A stretch of DNA of 15,604 nt from DATAWZ01 sp036266975 (GCA_036266975.1 DATAWZ010000151.1:1-15604); one strand, 5' to 3'; shown: positions 1 to 7,451, counted from the first letter of the stretch. A program made the numbers and translations. The notes: generated from the sequence alone by a model not told the origin.

Positions 1-120
1 GGAGTGGTGATAGGCCTCGGTCTCGACGACCACCCCCGCGCCGGCACCGTAGCGCACCAGGCAGCCGACGAGGTCGCGGGCGACCTCGACCACCGGGCGC
101 TCGTAGAAGGCGGGCTCCAC
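1..120 (-). CDS. DNA-3-methyladenine (methylpurine) glycosylase, N-terminal 40 residues only
   Basis: Base-excision repair enzyme that removes alkylated purines such as 3-methyladenine. Only the amino end is inside the window; the gene runs off the left edge. The 40 visible residues carry the family's opening pattern: AFYERPVVEVARDLVG (residues 4-19), followed by a short strand and VVETEAYHH (31-39). ETEAY holds the catalytic Glu of the AAG/MPG fold, the residue that activates the attacking water. The start chosen is the GTG at 118-120, 8 bp past the argH stop codon (129-131), which places the FYxRP motif at the usual distance from the N-terminus. The gene follows argH in the same direction and is probably co-transcribed with it. 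The family call is from recognised motifs; the full length and the rest of the active site cannot be seen. Confidence 0.85.
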   Translation of the reverse strand, partial: MEPAFYERPVVEVARDLVGCLVRYGAGAGVVVETEAYHHS

Positions 121-128
121 CGCGCGCT

Positions 129-1493
129 TCAGGCGATCGCGGCGCGGGCGCGGGCGAGCTGCTCGCGCACGCGCTCGAGCGAGGTGCCGCCCTCGGAGAC
201 CTTCGACTCGAGCCAGGAGGAGCGCGCCAGCACGTCCTGGTAGGCCGCCGCCGGCAGCCGATCGCCCGCCGCGGCCTGCAGCTCCGCCTCGCCGAGCTCG
301 CTCAGCGAGCGCCCGCTCTGCACCGCGCCGCGCACCAGGCCGGCGACGACACCGTGCGCCTCGCGGAAGGGCATCCCGCCCTTGACGAGCAGGTCGGCCA
401 GATCGGTCGCGGCGATCAGCTCATCGCTCGCGGCCTCGAGCATCCGCTCGCCGTCGAAGCGCACCCCGGCGAGCATCCCGCGCGCGGCGGCGAGCTCGAG
501 CGTGATCGTGTCGACCGCGTCGAAGAGGTGCTCCTTGTCCTCCTGCATGTCCTTGCTGTAGGTGAGCGGGAGCGCGTGCATGACCCCGTAGAGCGCCGCG
601 AGGTGCGAGACGACGCGCGGCGCCTTGGCGCGCAGCAGCTCGGCGGCATCGGGGTTCTTCTTCTGGGGCATGATCGAGGAGCCCGAGCTCCAGGCGTCGG
701 GCAGCTCGCAGAACCCGAACTCGGCGGTCGACCACAGCACGAGCTCGGCGCCCAGGCGCGAGAGGTGCGTGGCCAGCGTCGCCGCGGCGGCGAGGTAGTC
801 CAGGACGAAGTCGCGGTTGGAGACGGCGTCGATCGAGTTGGGCGCGACGGCGCGAAAGCCGAGTGTGCGCGCGACCACGCCGCGGTCGGTGTCGAAGTTC
901 ACGCCCGCGAGGGCCCCGGCGCCGAGCGGGAGCACGGCTGCCTGGTCGGCGGCGAAGGCGAAGCGGGCGCGGTCGCGCTGGAGCATCCACAGGTAGGCGA
1001 GCAGGTGGTGGCTGAGGTACACCGGCTGTGCGCGCTGCAGGTGGGTGTAACCCGGCAGCGGCCAGTCCAGGTGCTCCTCGGCGCGGGCGAGCAGTATGCG
1101 CATCAGCTCGGTGATCGAGTCGACCGCGAGCCAGGCCTGCTCGCCGGTGTACAGGGCCACGTCGGTGGCGACCTGGTCGTTGCGCGAACGTGCGGTGTGC
1201 AGCCGCCCGCCCGGCGCGCCGGCGATCTCGGTGACCCGCCGCTCGACCGCCATGTGGATGTCCTCGTCGTCCGCGCGGAAGTCAAAGCGCCCCTCGGCGA
1301 GCTCGCCGGCGACCTGGTCGAGCGCGGCGAGCAGCGTGTCGCGGTCCTCGGCCGAGACGATCCCGCGCTCGGCGAGCATCTGTAGGTGCGCCCGCGAGCC
1401 GGCGATGTCCTGCGGCCAGAGCCGCCGGTCGAAGGACAGCGACGCGTTCAGACGCTGGAAGTCGGGGTGCTGGGGTTCGGCGAAGCGGGACAT
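129..1493 (-). CDS. argH: Argininosuccinate lyase
   Basis: Last step of arginine synthesis: cleaves argininosuccinate to arginine and fumarate in the cytoplasm, as a homotetramer. At 454 residues it is the normal length. It shows the fumarase/aspartase superfamily motifs in order: ARSRNDQV (101-108), GYTHLQRAQP (148-157, containing the catalytic His region), and the flexible signature loop GSSIMPQKKNP (271-281) that supplies the catalytic Ser. The ATG start at 1493 gives the usual N-terminus with FDRRLWPQDI. The C-terminus ends 8 bp before the glycosylase start. No argG or other arg gene lies upstream in the window; the upstream neighbour is a 380-bp non-coding gap. The assignment is secure because the QKKNP loop and SRNDQ box are specific to ArgH within the superfamily. 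Confidence 0.97.
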   Translation of the reverse strand: MSRFAEPQHPDFQRLNASLSFDRRLWPQDIAGSRAHLQMLAERGIVSAEDRDTLLAALDQVAGELAEGRFDFRADDEDIHMAVERRVTEIAGAPGGRLHTARSRNDQVATDVALYTGEQAWLAVDSITELMRILLARAEEHLDWPLPGYTHLQRAQPVYLSHHLLAYLWMLQRDRARFAFAADQAAVLPLGAGALAGVNFDTDRGVVARTLGFRAVAPNSIDAVSNRDFVLDYLAAAATLATHLSRLGAELVLWSTAEFGFCELPDAWSSGSSIMPQKKNPDAAELLRAKAPRVVSHLAALYGVMHALPLTYSKDMQEDKEHLFDAVDTITLELAAARGMLAGVRFDGERMLEAASDELIAATDLADLLVKGGMPFREAHGVVAGLVRGAVQSGRSLSELGEAELQAAAGDRLPAAAYQDVLARSSWLESKVSEGGTSLERVREQLARARAAIA

Positions 1494-1559
1494 CGCCGGG
1501 CCAGTGTATGGGCCGCGGCGACCGTCCCTCGGCGCGCGCTCGATCGCCTACAGGGCGCC

Positions 1560-1850
1560 GGCGATCTCCGCGAGCGCGTCGGCGAGCGCCCCCGGCATGC
1601 GCTCGCGCTCGCCCTCGCCCTCGCCGCCGAGGGGCTGCCCGCCCCCGCCCCCGCGCTCGTGTACGCGATCTCGCCGTTCAGCGATCTGTCGGTGAGCGGG
1701 GCGTCGGTCGACGCCGCCCGCGGGCGAGACCCGGTCGGTGACCGCTCGCCGCTCGTCGGCATGGCCGCCTCCTACCTGCACGGGCACGATCCGCGGGACC
1801 CGCTCGCCTCCCCCATCCACGGCCGCTCGCCGGATGTGCGCCGTTCCTGA
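1560..1850 (+). pseudogene. Remnant of an HSL-type alpha/beta-hydrolase (esterase/lipase) gene
   Basis: The 380-bp gap between argH and the DegT gene has no intact gene. On the plus strand, codons 1593-1823 read like the middle of a hormone-sensitive-lipase-family esterase: an Ala/Leu-rich helix ending in AAEGLP, a strand and loop ALVYAISPFSDLSVSGAS (about 1641-1694), then AASYLHGHDPRDPLASPIHG (about 1764-1823). Intact relatives have SPWTDL, YLGGADPRDPLASPL and similar. The GDSAGG nucleophile elbow that should precede the helix is not readable. A GAGDLRER stretch at about 1554-1577 sits where it should be and could be a mutated elbow. The GLPP-L-QVG segment and the catalytic Asp/His that should follow are absent: the frame stops at 1848-1850. 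It lies opposite to all flanking genes. A dead fragment is the simplest reading. Confidence 0.62.
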
Positions 1851-1873
1851 TCCCTGCCGCCGGGCCGCAGGCG

Positions 1874-2992
1874 CTACACGCCGAGCACGCCGCGCAGCTC
1901 GGTCGCCACGCGCGCGATCTGGCCCTCGGTGAGGGCCGGGAAGAAGGGCAGCGCCAGCGAGCGCGCGGCGACGTCCTCGCACACCGGGAACTCCCCCTCA
2001 CGGTGGCCGAAGCGCTCTCGGTAGAGACGCATCAGGTGGATCGCCGGCAGGTAGGGCTTGCTCTGCACGCCGCGGGCGGCGAGCGCGCGCACGACGTCGT
2101 CGCGCTGGACGCGGCGCGGCAGCTGCACGACGAACACGAACCAGCCGCGCCGGTCTCCAACGGAGTCCTCGCAGGGGAGCTCGAGCTCCTCGATCGACGC
2201 GAGCGCCTCGCGGTAGAGGCTTGCCACCCGCGCGCGAGCGGCAAGCATGTCGGGCAGCCGCTGCAGCTGGGCCAGGCCGAGGGCGCAGCCGAGATCCGAA
2301 AGGCGGTAGTTGAACCCGAGCCGGTCGTGGTCGAGCCAGCCCATGTCGGGCGCGCGGCCCTGGTTGCGCTCGGAGTCGATGCACTCCTTCAGCGCCGGGT
2401 CGGCGAGCGTCACCATCCCGCCCTCGCCGGTCGTCAGCTGCTTGTTGGGGTAGAAGCCGAACACGGCCGGATGCCCCCGGGCGCCGACCGAGACGCCGTC
2501 GGCGTGGACCGCGCCGAGCGCCTCGCAGGCGTCTTCGACGATCGCCAGGCCGTGGCGGGTGGCGAGCGCCTCGAAGGCGGGCATATCGGCCGGGTAGCCG
2601 AAGATGTGGACGGGCAGCAGCGCGCTGGTGCGCTCGCTCACCGCCGCCGCGGCGGCCTCCGGGTCCAGGTTCAGCGTGCGCGGGTCGATGTCGGCGAACA
2701 CCGGCCGCGCGCGCTCGTAGAGCGCAACGTTGGCCGAGGCGACGAAGCTGAACGGGCTGGTGATGACCTCCTCGCCCTCCCCCACGCCGACGGCGCGCAG
2801 CGCGAGGTGCAATCCGGCCGTGCCGCTGGAGACCGCGCTCGCGTGCGGGACGCCGAGGTGGGCCGCGAACGCCTGCTCGAACTGGGCCAGCCGCGGGCCC
2901 AGGGAGAGCATCCCCGAGCGCAGCACCCCGAGGACGGCCGCCTCCTCGGGCTCGCCGATGACCGGACGGGCGAGCGGGACGACGTCGCTCAC
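1874..2992 (-). CDS. DegT/DnrJ/EryC1/StrS-family PLP-dependent aminotransferase
   Basis: Pyridoxal-phosphate aminotransferase of the sugar-aminotransferase superfamily (ArnB, WecE, PglE-like), which usually transfers an amino group from Glu or Gln to a nucleotide-linked keto-sugar. It is 372 residues from the GTG at 2990-2992. That start overlaps the cimA stop codon as GTGA and places VPLARPVIGEPE at the N-terminus, as in the family. Visible elements are the phosphate-binding SSGTAGLHLAL (55-65), SPFSFVASANVALYERARPVFAD (79-101), VEDACEALGA (152-161; Asp154 should pair with the PLP ring nitrogen) and FGFYPNKQLTTGEGGMV (178-194), where Lys184 is the expected Schiff-base lysine. The substrate cannot be read from sequence. 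Sitting translationally coupled behind cimA, it is out of the usual polysaccharide context. It could serve cell-surface sugar synthesis and merely share the transcript. Confidence 0.92.
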   Translation of the reverse strand: MSDVVPLARPVIGEPEEAAVLGVLRSGMLSLGPRLAQFEQAFAAHLGVPHASAVSSGTAGLHLALRAVGVGEGEEVITSPFSFVASANVALYERARPVFADIDPRTLNLDPEAAAAAVSERTSALLPVHIFGYPADMPAFEALATRHGLAIVEDACEALGAVHADGVSVGARGHPAVFGFYPNKQLTTGEGGMVTLADPALKECIDSERNQGRAPDMGWLDHDRLGFNYRLSDLGCALGLAQLQRLPDMLAARARVASLYREALASIEELELPCEDSVGDRRGWFVFVVQLPRRVQRDDVVRALAARGVQSKPYLPAIHLMRLYRERFGHREGEFPVCEDVAARSLALPFFPALTEGQIARVATELRGVLGV

Positions 2993-4590
2993 GCCGAGGC
3001 GGGCGCCCTGGGCGCGCCCGTGGGCTCTCGGCCGGGCTGCATCCCGTACTCGATCGAGTCGACCAGCGCCTGCCAGGAGGCGGCGATGATGTTCTCGCCG
3101 ACGCCCATCGTCCCCCACGTGTCGTGCCCGTCGGCGGCGTCGAGCACGACGCGGGTGATCGCGCCCGTGCCCTTGGTCTCGTCCAGGATGCGCACCTTGA
3201 AGTTGACCAGGTCGATGTCCTTCAGGTGCGGGTGGATCTCGCCGAGCGCGTCGCGCAGGGCACGGTCCAGCGCGTTGACCGGGCCGTTGCCCTCGGCGGT
3301 GCGTACGTAGCGCTCGCCGCCCACCCAGATCTTGATCGTCGCCTCGGTCTCGGCCTTGCCGTCGGCGCGCTGCTCGACGATCACCCGCCAGGACTCCAGG
3401 CGGAACAGCTGCTCGTACTCGCCGGACTGGCGACGCATGAGCAGCTCGAAGGACGCGTCGGCCGCCTCGAACTGGAACCCCTCGTGCTCGAGCTGCTTGA
3501 CGCGCTCGATCACCCGCCCGGCGCCGGCGGCGTCGAGCGCGAGCCCGGCGGCGGCTGCCCGCTCGATGATCGTCCCGCGCCCGGCGAGCTCGGAGACGAG
3601 CAGCTCACGGCGATTGCCGACCTGCTCGGGCTCGATGTGCTCGAACGTGCTCGCGTCGGCCCGCACCCCGGCGACGTGGAGCCCGCCCTTGTGGGCGAAG
3701 GCGTTGCGCCCGACGTAGGGCTGATTGGGATTGGGGTTAAAATTGAGGAGTTCATCGACGAAGTGGGCGGTCTCGGTGAGCCGGGCCAGCCGCTCCGGGC
3801 TCAGCAGTGGGTAGCCCATCTTCAGCTGCAGGCCGGCGAGGATCGAGACGAGGTTGGCGTTGCCGCAGCGCTCGCCGCAGCCGTTGATCGTGCCCTGGAC
3901 CTGCCGGGCGCCGGCACGGACGGCGGCGAACGAGTTGGCCACGCCGCATTCGGCGTCGTTGTGGCAGTGGATGCCCACGCGCGCGAGGGCGCCGACCTCG
4001 CCGACCACCGCCTCGGTCGCCTCGGCAACCTGGTCGGGCAGCGAGGAGCCGTTGGTGTCGCAGGTGACCACGGTGTCCGCGCCGCCCTCGAGCGCCGCAC
4101 GCAGGCAGCGCAGCGCGTAGGCCGGGTCGTCGCGGAAGCCGTCGAAGAAGTGCTCGGCGTCGTAGATCACGCGCTTGCCCTGGGCGACCAGGAAGGCGAC
4201 CGACTCGGTGATCATCGCGAGGTTCTCCTCGGGCTCGACGCGAACCACCTTCTCCAGGTGCAGCTTCCACGTCTTGCCGACGATCGTGCACACCGGCGCG
4301 AAGCACTCGGCGAGCACGCTCAGGCCGGGATCGGCGTCGGCGGCGAGGTCGCGGCGGCGCGTCATGCCGAACGCGGCGATCCTCGCGTGCTCGAAGCGCT
4401 CGCCGGCGAGCATGGCGAACAGCTCGCGCTCCTTGGGGTTGGAGGCCGGGAAGCCGGCCTCGATCAGGTGCACGCCCAGCGAGTCCAGGGCGTGGGCGAC
4501 GCGCACCTTCTCGGTGGCCGAGAGCGACATGCCCTCGCCCTGCATGCCGTCGCGCAGGGTCGCGTCGTAGAGCTCGAGTTCGATGGTCAT
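2989..4590 (-). CDS. cimA: (R)-citramalate synthase
   Basis: Condenses pyruvate with acetyl-CoA to (R)-citramalate, the first step of the threonine-independent route to 2-oxobutyrate and isoleucine. It is 533 residues, typical for the long CimA type. The N-terminal HMGL-like TIM barrel opens with LYDATLRDGMQGEG (7-20; Arg13 and Asp14 are catalytic and metal-binding). The DGMQ form, rather than DGEQ of 2-isopropylmalate synthase, favours CimA. The metal-binding His pair is in GIHCHNDAECGVANS (206-220; His208, His210), followed by GCGERCGNAN (237-246). NPNQPYVGRNAFAHKGGLH lies in the linker, and the C-terminal roughly 150 residues form the LeuA-type regulatory dimer domain (RSGEYEQLF, then WVGGERYVRTAEGNGPVNALD). 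That domain usually gives isoleucine feedback inhibition. It starts 73 bp after ilvE and overlaps the aminotransferase by 4 bases. Confidence 0.95.
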   Translation of the reverse strand: MTIELELYDATLRDGMQGEGMSLSATEKVRVAHALDSLGVHLIEAGFPASNPKERELFAMLAGERFEHARIAAFGMTRRRDLAADADPGLSVLAECFAPVCTIVGKTWKLHLEKVVRVEPEENLAMITESVAFLVAQGKRVIYDAEHFFDGFRDDPAYALRCLRAALEGGADTVVTCDTNGSSLPDQVAEATEAVVGEVGALARVGIHCHNDAECGVANSFAAVRAGARQVQGTINGCGERCGNANLVSILAGLQLKMGYPLLSPERLARLTETAHFVDELLNFNPNPNQPYVGRNAFAHKGGLHVAGVRADASTFEHIEPEQVGNRRELLVSELAGRGTIIERAAAAGLALDAAGAGRVIERVKQLEHEGFQFEAADASFELLMRRQSGEYEQLFRLESWRVIVEQRADGKAETEATIKIWVGGERYVRTAEGNGPVNALDRALRDALGEIHPHLKDIDLVNFKVRILDETKGTGAITRVVLDAADGHDTWGTMGVGENIIAASWQALVDSIEYGMQPGREPTGAPRAPASA

Positions 4591-4663
4591 GAAAAACGGG
4601 TCTCCGGAGGTTGGCGGAACGGGAAGCGGGCGGCGGCCGCCGGGCCCTCAGAGGCGGACCCGG

Positions 4664-5620
4664 TCAGGCCGCGCCGGTAATTCGCGCCGCGGTCGGAGCC
4701 GCCATCGGCACCGGGTCCAGCCATTCGCGGTAGCGCTCGGTGCGTCCGTGGAGCGCGTCGTCGAAGGCCTGCTGGAGGTGGCGGGTGATCTCGCCGGGCT
4801 TGCCCGTGCCGACCGCGTGATCGTCGACCTCGCGGACCGGGACGAGCTCGGCGGCGGTCCCGGTGAGGAACACCTCCTCGGCGAGGTAGAGCTCGGCGCG
4901 CGCGATGTCGCGCTCGATCACCTCGTAGCCGAGGTCGGTGGCGATCTGGATGATCGAGCGGCGGTTGATCCCGTTCAGGATCCCGGCGGTCTGGGGCGGC
5001 GTGAGGATCTCCCCTTCGCGCACGACGTAGATGTTCTCGCCCGAGCCCTCGCACACATGGCCCTTGTCGTCGAGCAGGATCGCCTCTTCGTAGCCGGCCT
5101 TGTAGGTCTCGACCTTGGCCAGGATGCTGTTCAGGTACTGGCCGGAGGCCTTGGCGTGCGGGATCAGCGAGTCGGCGCTGATGCGCCGCCAGGAGGAGAC
5201 CTTGGCGCGCACGCCGCTGCGCTTGCCCTCCTCGCCCAGGTAGGCGCCCCACTCCCAGACCGCGATCGTCACCTCGACCGGCGCCTCGAGCGGGTTCAGC
5301 CCGATCTGGCCGTAGCCGCGGAAGACGATCGGACGGATGTAGCACTCGCGCAGCTCGTTGGCGGCGACCGTCTGGCGCTGGGCCTCGAGCAGCTCCTCGG
5401 CGCTGTAGGGCACCGGCATGTAGAACAGCTCGGCGGACTGGAGCAGGCGCTCGGTGTGCGCCTGGCCACGGAAGATCGCCGGCCCGATCTCGGTGTCGTA
5501 GCAGCGCACCCCCTCGAACACGCCCGTCCCGTAGTGCAGCGCGTGGGTCAGGACGTGGACCTTCGCGTCCGCCCACGGGACCAGCTCGCCATTCATCCAG
5601 ATCAGGGCGGAGGGGTTCAT
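4664..5620 (-). CDS. ilvE: Branched-chain amino acid aminotransferase (fold type IV)
   Basis: Transfers the amino group of glutamate to the 2-oxo acids of leucine, isoleucine and valine, the last step of all three pathways. It is 318 residues, matching bacterial IlvE of the E. coli type. The N-terminus IWMNGELVPWADAKVHV (7-23) and HALHYGTGVFEGVRCY (26-41) are characteristic. The PLP lysine is expected at Lys157 in PHAKASGQYLNS, with the Glu of the cofactor site at 191 in CEGSGENIYVV. The C-terminal TPPQTAGILNGINRRSI and FLTGTAAELVPVREVD complete the fold. Its ATG overlaps the leuB stop as ATGA (5617-5620), so translation is probably coupled. D-amino-acid aminotransferase and aminodeoxychorismate lyase are in the same fold group, but the GVFEGVRCY and GTAAELVPVREVD segments and the neighbours point to IlvE. 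Confidence 0.96.
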   Translation of the reverse strand: MNPSALIWMNGELVPWADAKVHVLTHALHYGTGVFEGVRCYDTEIGPAIFRGQAHTERLLQSAELFYMPVPYSAEELLEAQRQTVAANELRECYIRPIVFRGYGQIGLNPLEAPVEVTIAVWEWGAYLGEEGKRSGVRAKVSSWRRISADSLIPHAKASGQYLNSILAKVETYKAGYEEAILLDDKGHVCEGSGENIYVVREGEILTPPQTAGILNGINRRSIIQIATDLGYEVIERDIARAELYLAEEVFLTGTAAELVPVREVDDHAVGTGKPGEITRHLQQAFDDALHGRTERYREWLDPVPMAAPTAARITGAA

Positions 5621-6645
5621 AGGTTCGCGAGAACCGCGTCGGTCGCCTGCTGAGTGGTCGCCTCTCCCCCGAGATCCCGGGTGCGCAGCCCCTCGTCAAG
5701 CGCGCGGCCGACCGCCGATTCTATCGCCGCGGCCTGTTCGGGCCCAGCGAGTCCGTGGCGGAGCATGAGCGCCGCGGACAGGAACATCGCCAGGGGATTG
5801 GCGATCCCCTGCCCGGCGATGTCCGGCGCCGAGCCGTGGACGGGCTCGAACAGCCCCGGCGCGCCGGGCTCACCCAGCGACGCGCTCGGGAGCATCCCGA
5901 TCGAGCCGGTGATCATCGCGGCCTCGTCGCTGAGGATGTCGCCGAACATGTTCTCGGTGACGATGACGTCGAAGTGGCGCGGCGAGCCGACGAGCATCAT
6001 CGCCGCGTTGTCGACGAGCACATGCTCGAGCTCGACATGGGGGAACTCGCGCGAATGCAGTTGTTTGACCACCTCGCGCCACAGCCGGGAGGTCTCCAGC
6101 ACGTTGGCCTTGTCGACGCTCGTCACCTTCGCGCGGGCGGCGTTGAACGCGACCCGCGCGATGCGCTCGATCTCCTCGGTGCTGTAGGCGCACAAGTCGC
6201 TCGCGGTTGTCTCGGTGCGCGTCTTCTCGCCGAAGTAGATCCCGCCGGTCAGCTCACGCACGACGAGCAGGTCGGTGCCCGCGATCCGGTCGCGCTTGAG
6301 CGGCGAGGCGTCGTAGAGCGCCGGCAGCGGGCGCACCGGGCGCAGGTTGGCGAACGACCCGAGCGCCTTGCGCAGTCCCAGCAGCCCCTGCTCGGGACGC
6401 GGCGCGTTGGGGTCCGTGGTGTCCCACTTCGGCCCGCCGACCGCGGCGAGCAGGACGGCGTCGGCGCGTTTGCACGCCTGTTCGACCTCGTCGGTGAGGG
6501 CGATGCCGTGGGCGTCGATGCTCGCCCCGCCGAAGGCGTGCTCCTCGAATTCGAAGTCGCCCACGCGCCGCAGGAGCTCGAGCGTCGGCGCCATCACCTC
6601 GGGGCCGATCCCGTCGCCGGGGAGGGTCACGATGTGCGTGCTCAT
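5617..6645 (-). CDS. leuB: 3-isopropylmalate dehydrogenase
   Basis: NAD-dependent oxidative decarboxylation of 3-isopropylmalate to 2-oxoisocaproate in leucine synthesis. The enzyme commonly also acts on 3-methylmalate in the citramalate route, which fits the nearby cimA. It is 342 residues. Family elements: IVTLPGDGIGPEVM at the N-terminus (5-18), GPKWD (71-75), LRPVRP with the first substrate Arg pair (101-106), the VVRELTGGIYFG segment (128-139), VDKANVLETSRLW (177-189; Lys179 catalytic) and the isocitrate/isopropylmalate dehydrogenase signature NMFGDILSDEAAMI (232-245; Asp236 and Asp240 bind metal). FEPVHGSAPDIAGQGIANP (266-284) is the NAD-binding region. The ATG at 6645 gives the canonical N-terminus. 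It is the first gene of the tightly packed leuB-ilvE-cimA-degT run. leuC and leuD are not in the window. Confidence 0.97.
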   Translation of the reverse strand: MSTHIVTLPGDGIGPEVMAPTLELLRRVGDFEFEEHAFGGASIDAHGIALTDEVEQACKRADAVLLAAVGGPKWDTTDPNAPRPEQGLLGLRKALGSFANLRPVRPLPALYDASPLKRDRIAGTDLLVVRELTGGIYFGEKTRTETTASDLCAYSTEEIERIARVAFNAARAKVTSVDKANVLETSRLWREVVKQLHSREFPHVELEHVLVDNAAMMLVGSPRHFDVIVTENMFGDILSDEAAMITGSIGMLPSASLGEPGAPGLFEPVHGSAPDIAGQGIANPLAMFLSAALMLRHGLAGPEQAAAIESAVGRALDEGLRTRDLGGEATTQQATDAVLANL

Positions 6646-6681
6646 CGCCCGGGAGCGTACCGGCGGTCGCCCCCGACGCGT

Positions 6682-7080
6682 TCACGGCCGGATCGTGACG
6701 AGGTCGGTCTGTCGGAAGTCCTCGCCAAGGCAGACGAGGGGTTGCTGGGCGAGCCGTGCGACCGCGTACGTGAGGCAATCGCCGAAGTTCAGCGCGGCAG
6801 GATGTCTGCCCTTGCCGTACCGGCGAAATGCAGTCTGGGCGCAGAGGGCGTGCTCACGGGAGAACGCCGCGACCTCAGCCTCCAGCTCATACAACAGTCG
6901 CGTCAACGCTGCGGTCGCGCCCGACCCGGTCCGACCGTCGATCACGAGGCTGCATTCGACGAGGGTCGGGGCGCCCACCACGACGGGCGGGTTCGCCGCA
7001 AGGTGAGCAACCACCGCCCGGGCCGCGGACTCGCGGCGCAGGACGGCGACGAGCGCCGACGTGTCGACCACTCGGGTCAA
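6682..7080 (-). CDS. vapC: VapC-type PIN-domain ribonuclease toxin
   Basis: Endoribonuclease toxin that cleaves specific RNA (tRNA or rRNA in studied relatives) when its antitoxin is lost. The start chosen is the TTG at 7078-7080. It overlaps the antitoxin stop as TTGA, has AGGCGG just upstream, and puts VVDTSALVAVL at residues 4-14 as in the family. A GTG 9 bp further in (7069-7071) is the alternative. The resulting 132 residues are normal for VapC. The acidic PIN residues are all present: Asp6 (VVDTSAL), Glu42 (PTLVECSLV), Asp101 (LNFGDCLTYAVA) and Asp121 (CLGEDFRQTDL). The nuclease site therefore looks intact. The NFGDC/GEDFxxTD combination is that of the VapC group paired with PSK-type VapB antitoxins, which is what lies upstream. 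The stop is 36 bp before leuB. Confidence 0.92.
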   Translation of the reverse strand: MTRVVDTSALVAVLRRESAARAVVAHLAANPPVVVGAPTLVECSLVIDGRTGSGATAALTRLLYELEAEVAAFSREHALCAQTAFRRYGKGRHPAALNFGDCLTYAVARLAQQPLVCLGEDFRQTDLVTIRP

Positions 7081-7349
7081 ACGCCGCCTGGCCCGTAACC
7101 GAGAATCTCCTCGCGCTCGGCCTTGGTGAATGGCATCTGCGTGTCCTCGATGCCGAGCGCAGGCCAGATCTCCTGCTCGAGCACGCCGAGGATATGTGCG
7201 GCGCGATCGTGGCTGAGACCCTGTGCCTGCACGCGCTCGCAACGCTCGATGAGAGCCTGACGGACGGCCGCGGTCTTGGTCTCGCCCGTCACGGCGACGA
7301 GCTTGCTCACCAGCTCGTCGATGACCGGGTCGCGAACGTGAAGCGCCAT
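7077..7349 (-). CDS. vapB: VapB antitoxin, PSK (Rv0623-like) transcription-factor family
   Basis: Antitoxin that binds and blocks VapC through its C-terminus and represses its own promoter through an N-terminal ribbon-helix-helix DNA-binding domain. It is 90 residues. The N-terminus ALHVRDPVIDELVSKLVAV (2-20) followed by TGETKTAAVRQALIER (21-36) is the PSK_trans_fac pattern. The middle has the conserved HDRAAHILGVLEQEIW stretch, and the end, AEREEILGYGPGGV, is the typical toxin-embracing tail. The ATG at 7347-7349 has a clear ribosome site (CCTCC on the plus strand, 7359-7363, 9-base spacing). It overlaps the toxin start by 3 bases. One copy of a direct repeat (7360-7371) covers the ribosome site, fitting self-repression. 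Confidence 0.9.
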   Translation of the reverse strand: MALHVRDPVIDELVSKLVAVTGETKTAAVRQALIERCERVQAQGLSHDRAAHILGVLEQEIWPALGIEDTQMPFTKAEREEILGYGPGGV

Positions 7350-7358
7350 CTACATACA

Positions 7359-7363
7359 CCTCC
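7359..7363 (-). promoter_or_regulatory. Ribosome binding site of vapB
   Basis: GGAGG on the minus strand, 9 bases before the ATG at 7349. It decides the antitoxin start and is the strongest Shine-Dalgarno in this half of the window. Confidence 0.75.
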
Positions 7364-7394
7364 ATCGTGCAGCCATTCTTAGCTTCATCGTACA
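7360..7394. promoter_or_regulatory. Direct repeats, candidate VapB operator
   Basis: Two copies of a 12-base element, CTCCATCGTGCA at 7360-7371 and CTTCATCGTACA at 7383-7394, agree at 10 of 12 positions and lie in the same orientation 23 bp apart, close to two helical turns. They sit directly in front of vapB, and one overlaps its ribosome site. Ribbon-helix-helix antitoxins such as VapB typically bind paired sites of this kind to repress their own operon. The repeats are seen directly; the operator role is inferred. Confidence 0.45.
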
Positions 7395-7420
7395 ATAAAT
7401 AGGTCGACCGCCCATCAAAA

Positions 7421-7450
7421 TTGAGCTTTTCAGTGAATCAACGATGTAAT
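7421..7450 (+). promoter_or_regulatory. Candidate promoter of the cas operon
   Basis: TTGAGC (7421-7426) and TGTAAT (7445-7450) are separated by 18 bases and read toward csb1, 63 bp before its start codon. They lie in the only clearly AT-rich stretch of the window. Each box differs from the sigma-70 consensus at one or two positions. No mapped transcript supports it, and a purely AT-rich spacer between divergent genes would often contain such a match by chance. Confidence 0.4.
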
Positions 7451-7451
7451 C

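Noticed and set aside
1853..1871. Possible terminator hairpin just after the DegT gene (CCTGC ... GCAGG)
   Set aside because: Only a 5-bp stem with a 9-base loop and no T-run in the direction of transcription; expected by chance in such GC-rich DNA.
2003..4680. Long plus-strand open frames opposite degT and cimA (2003-3310 and 3124-4680)
   Set aside because: They are antisense shadows of GC-rich genes whose minus-strand products carry clear catalytic motifs; the antisense proteins show no family pattern and are rich in Arg/Gly/Leu/Val.
7081..7395. Longer upstream-extended reading of vapC starting near 7395
   Set aside because: The extension runs through the whole antitoxin gene in another frame and is Arg-rich nonsense; PIN-domain similarity begins only at VVDTSAL, so the TTG at 7080 is preferred.
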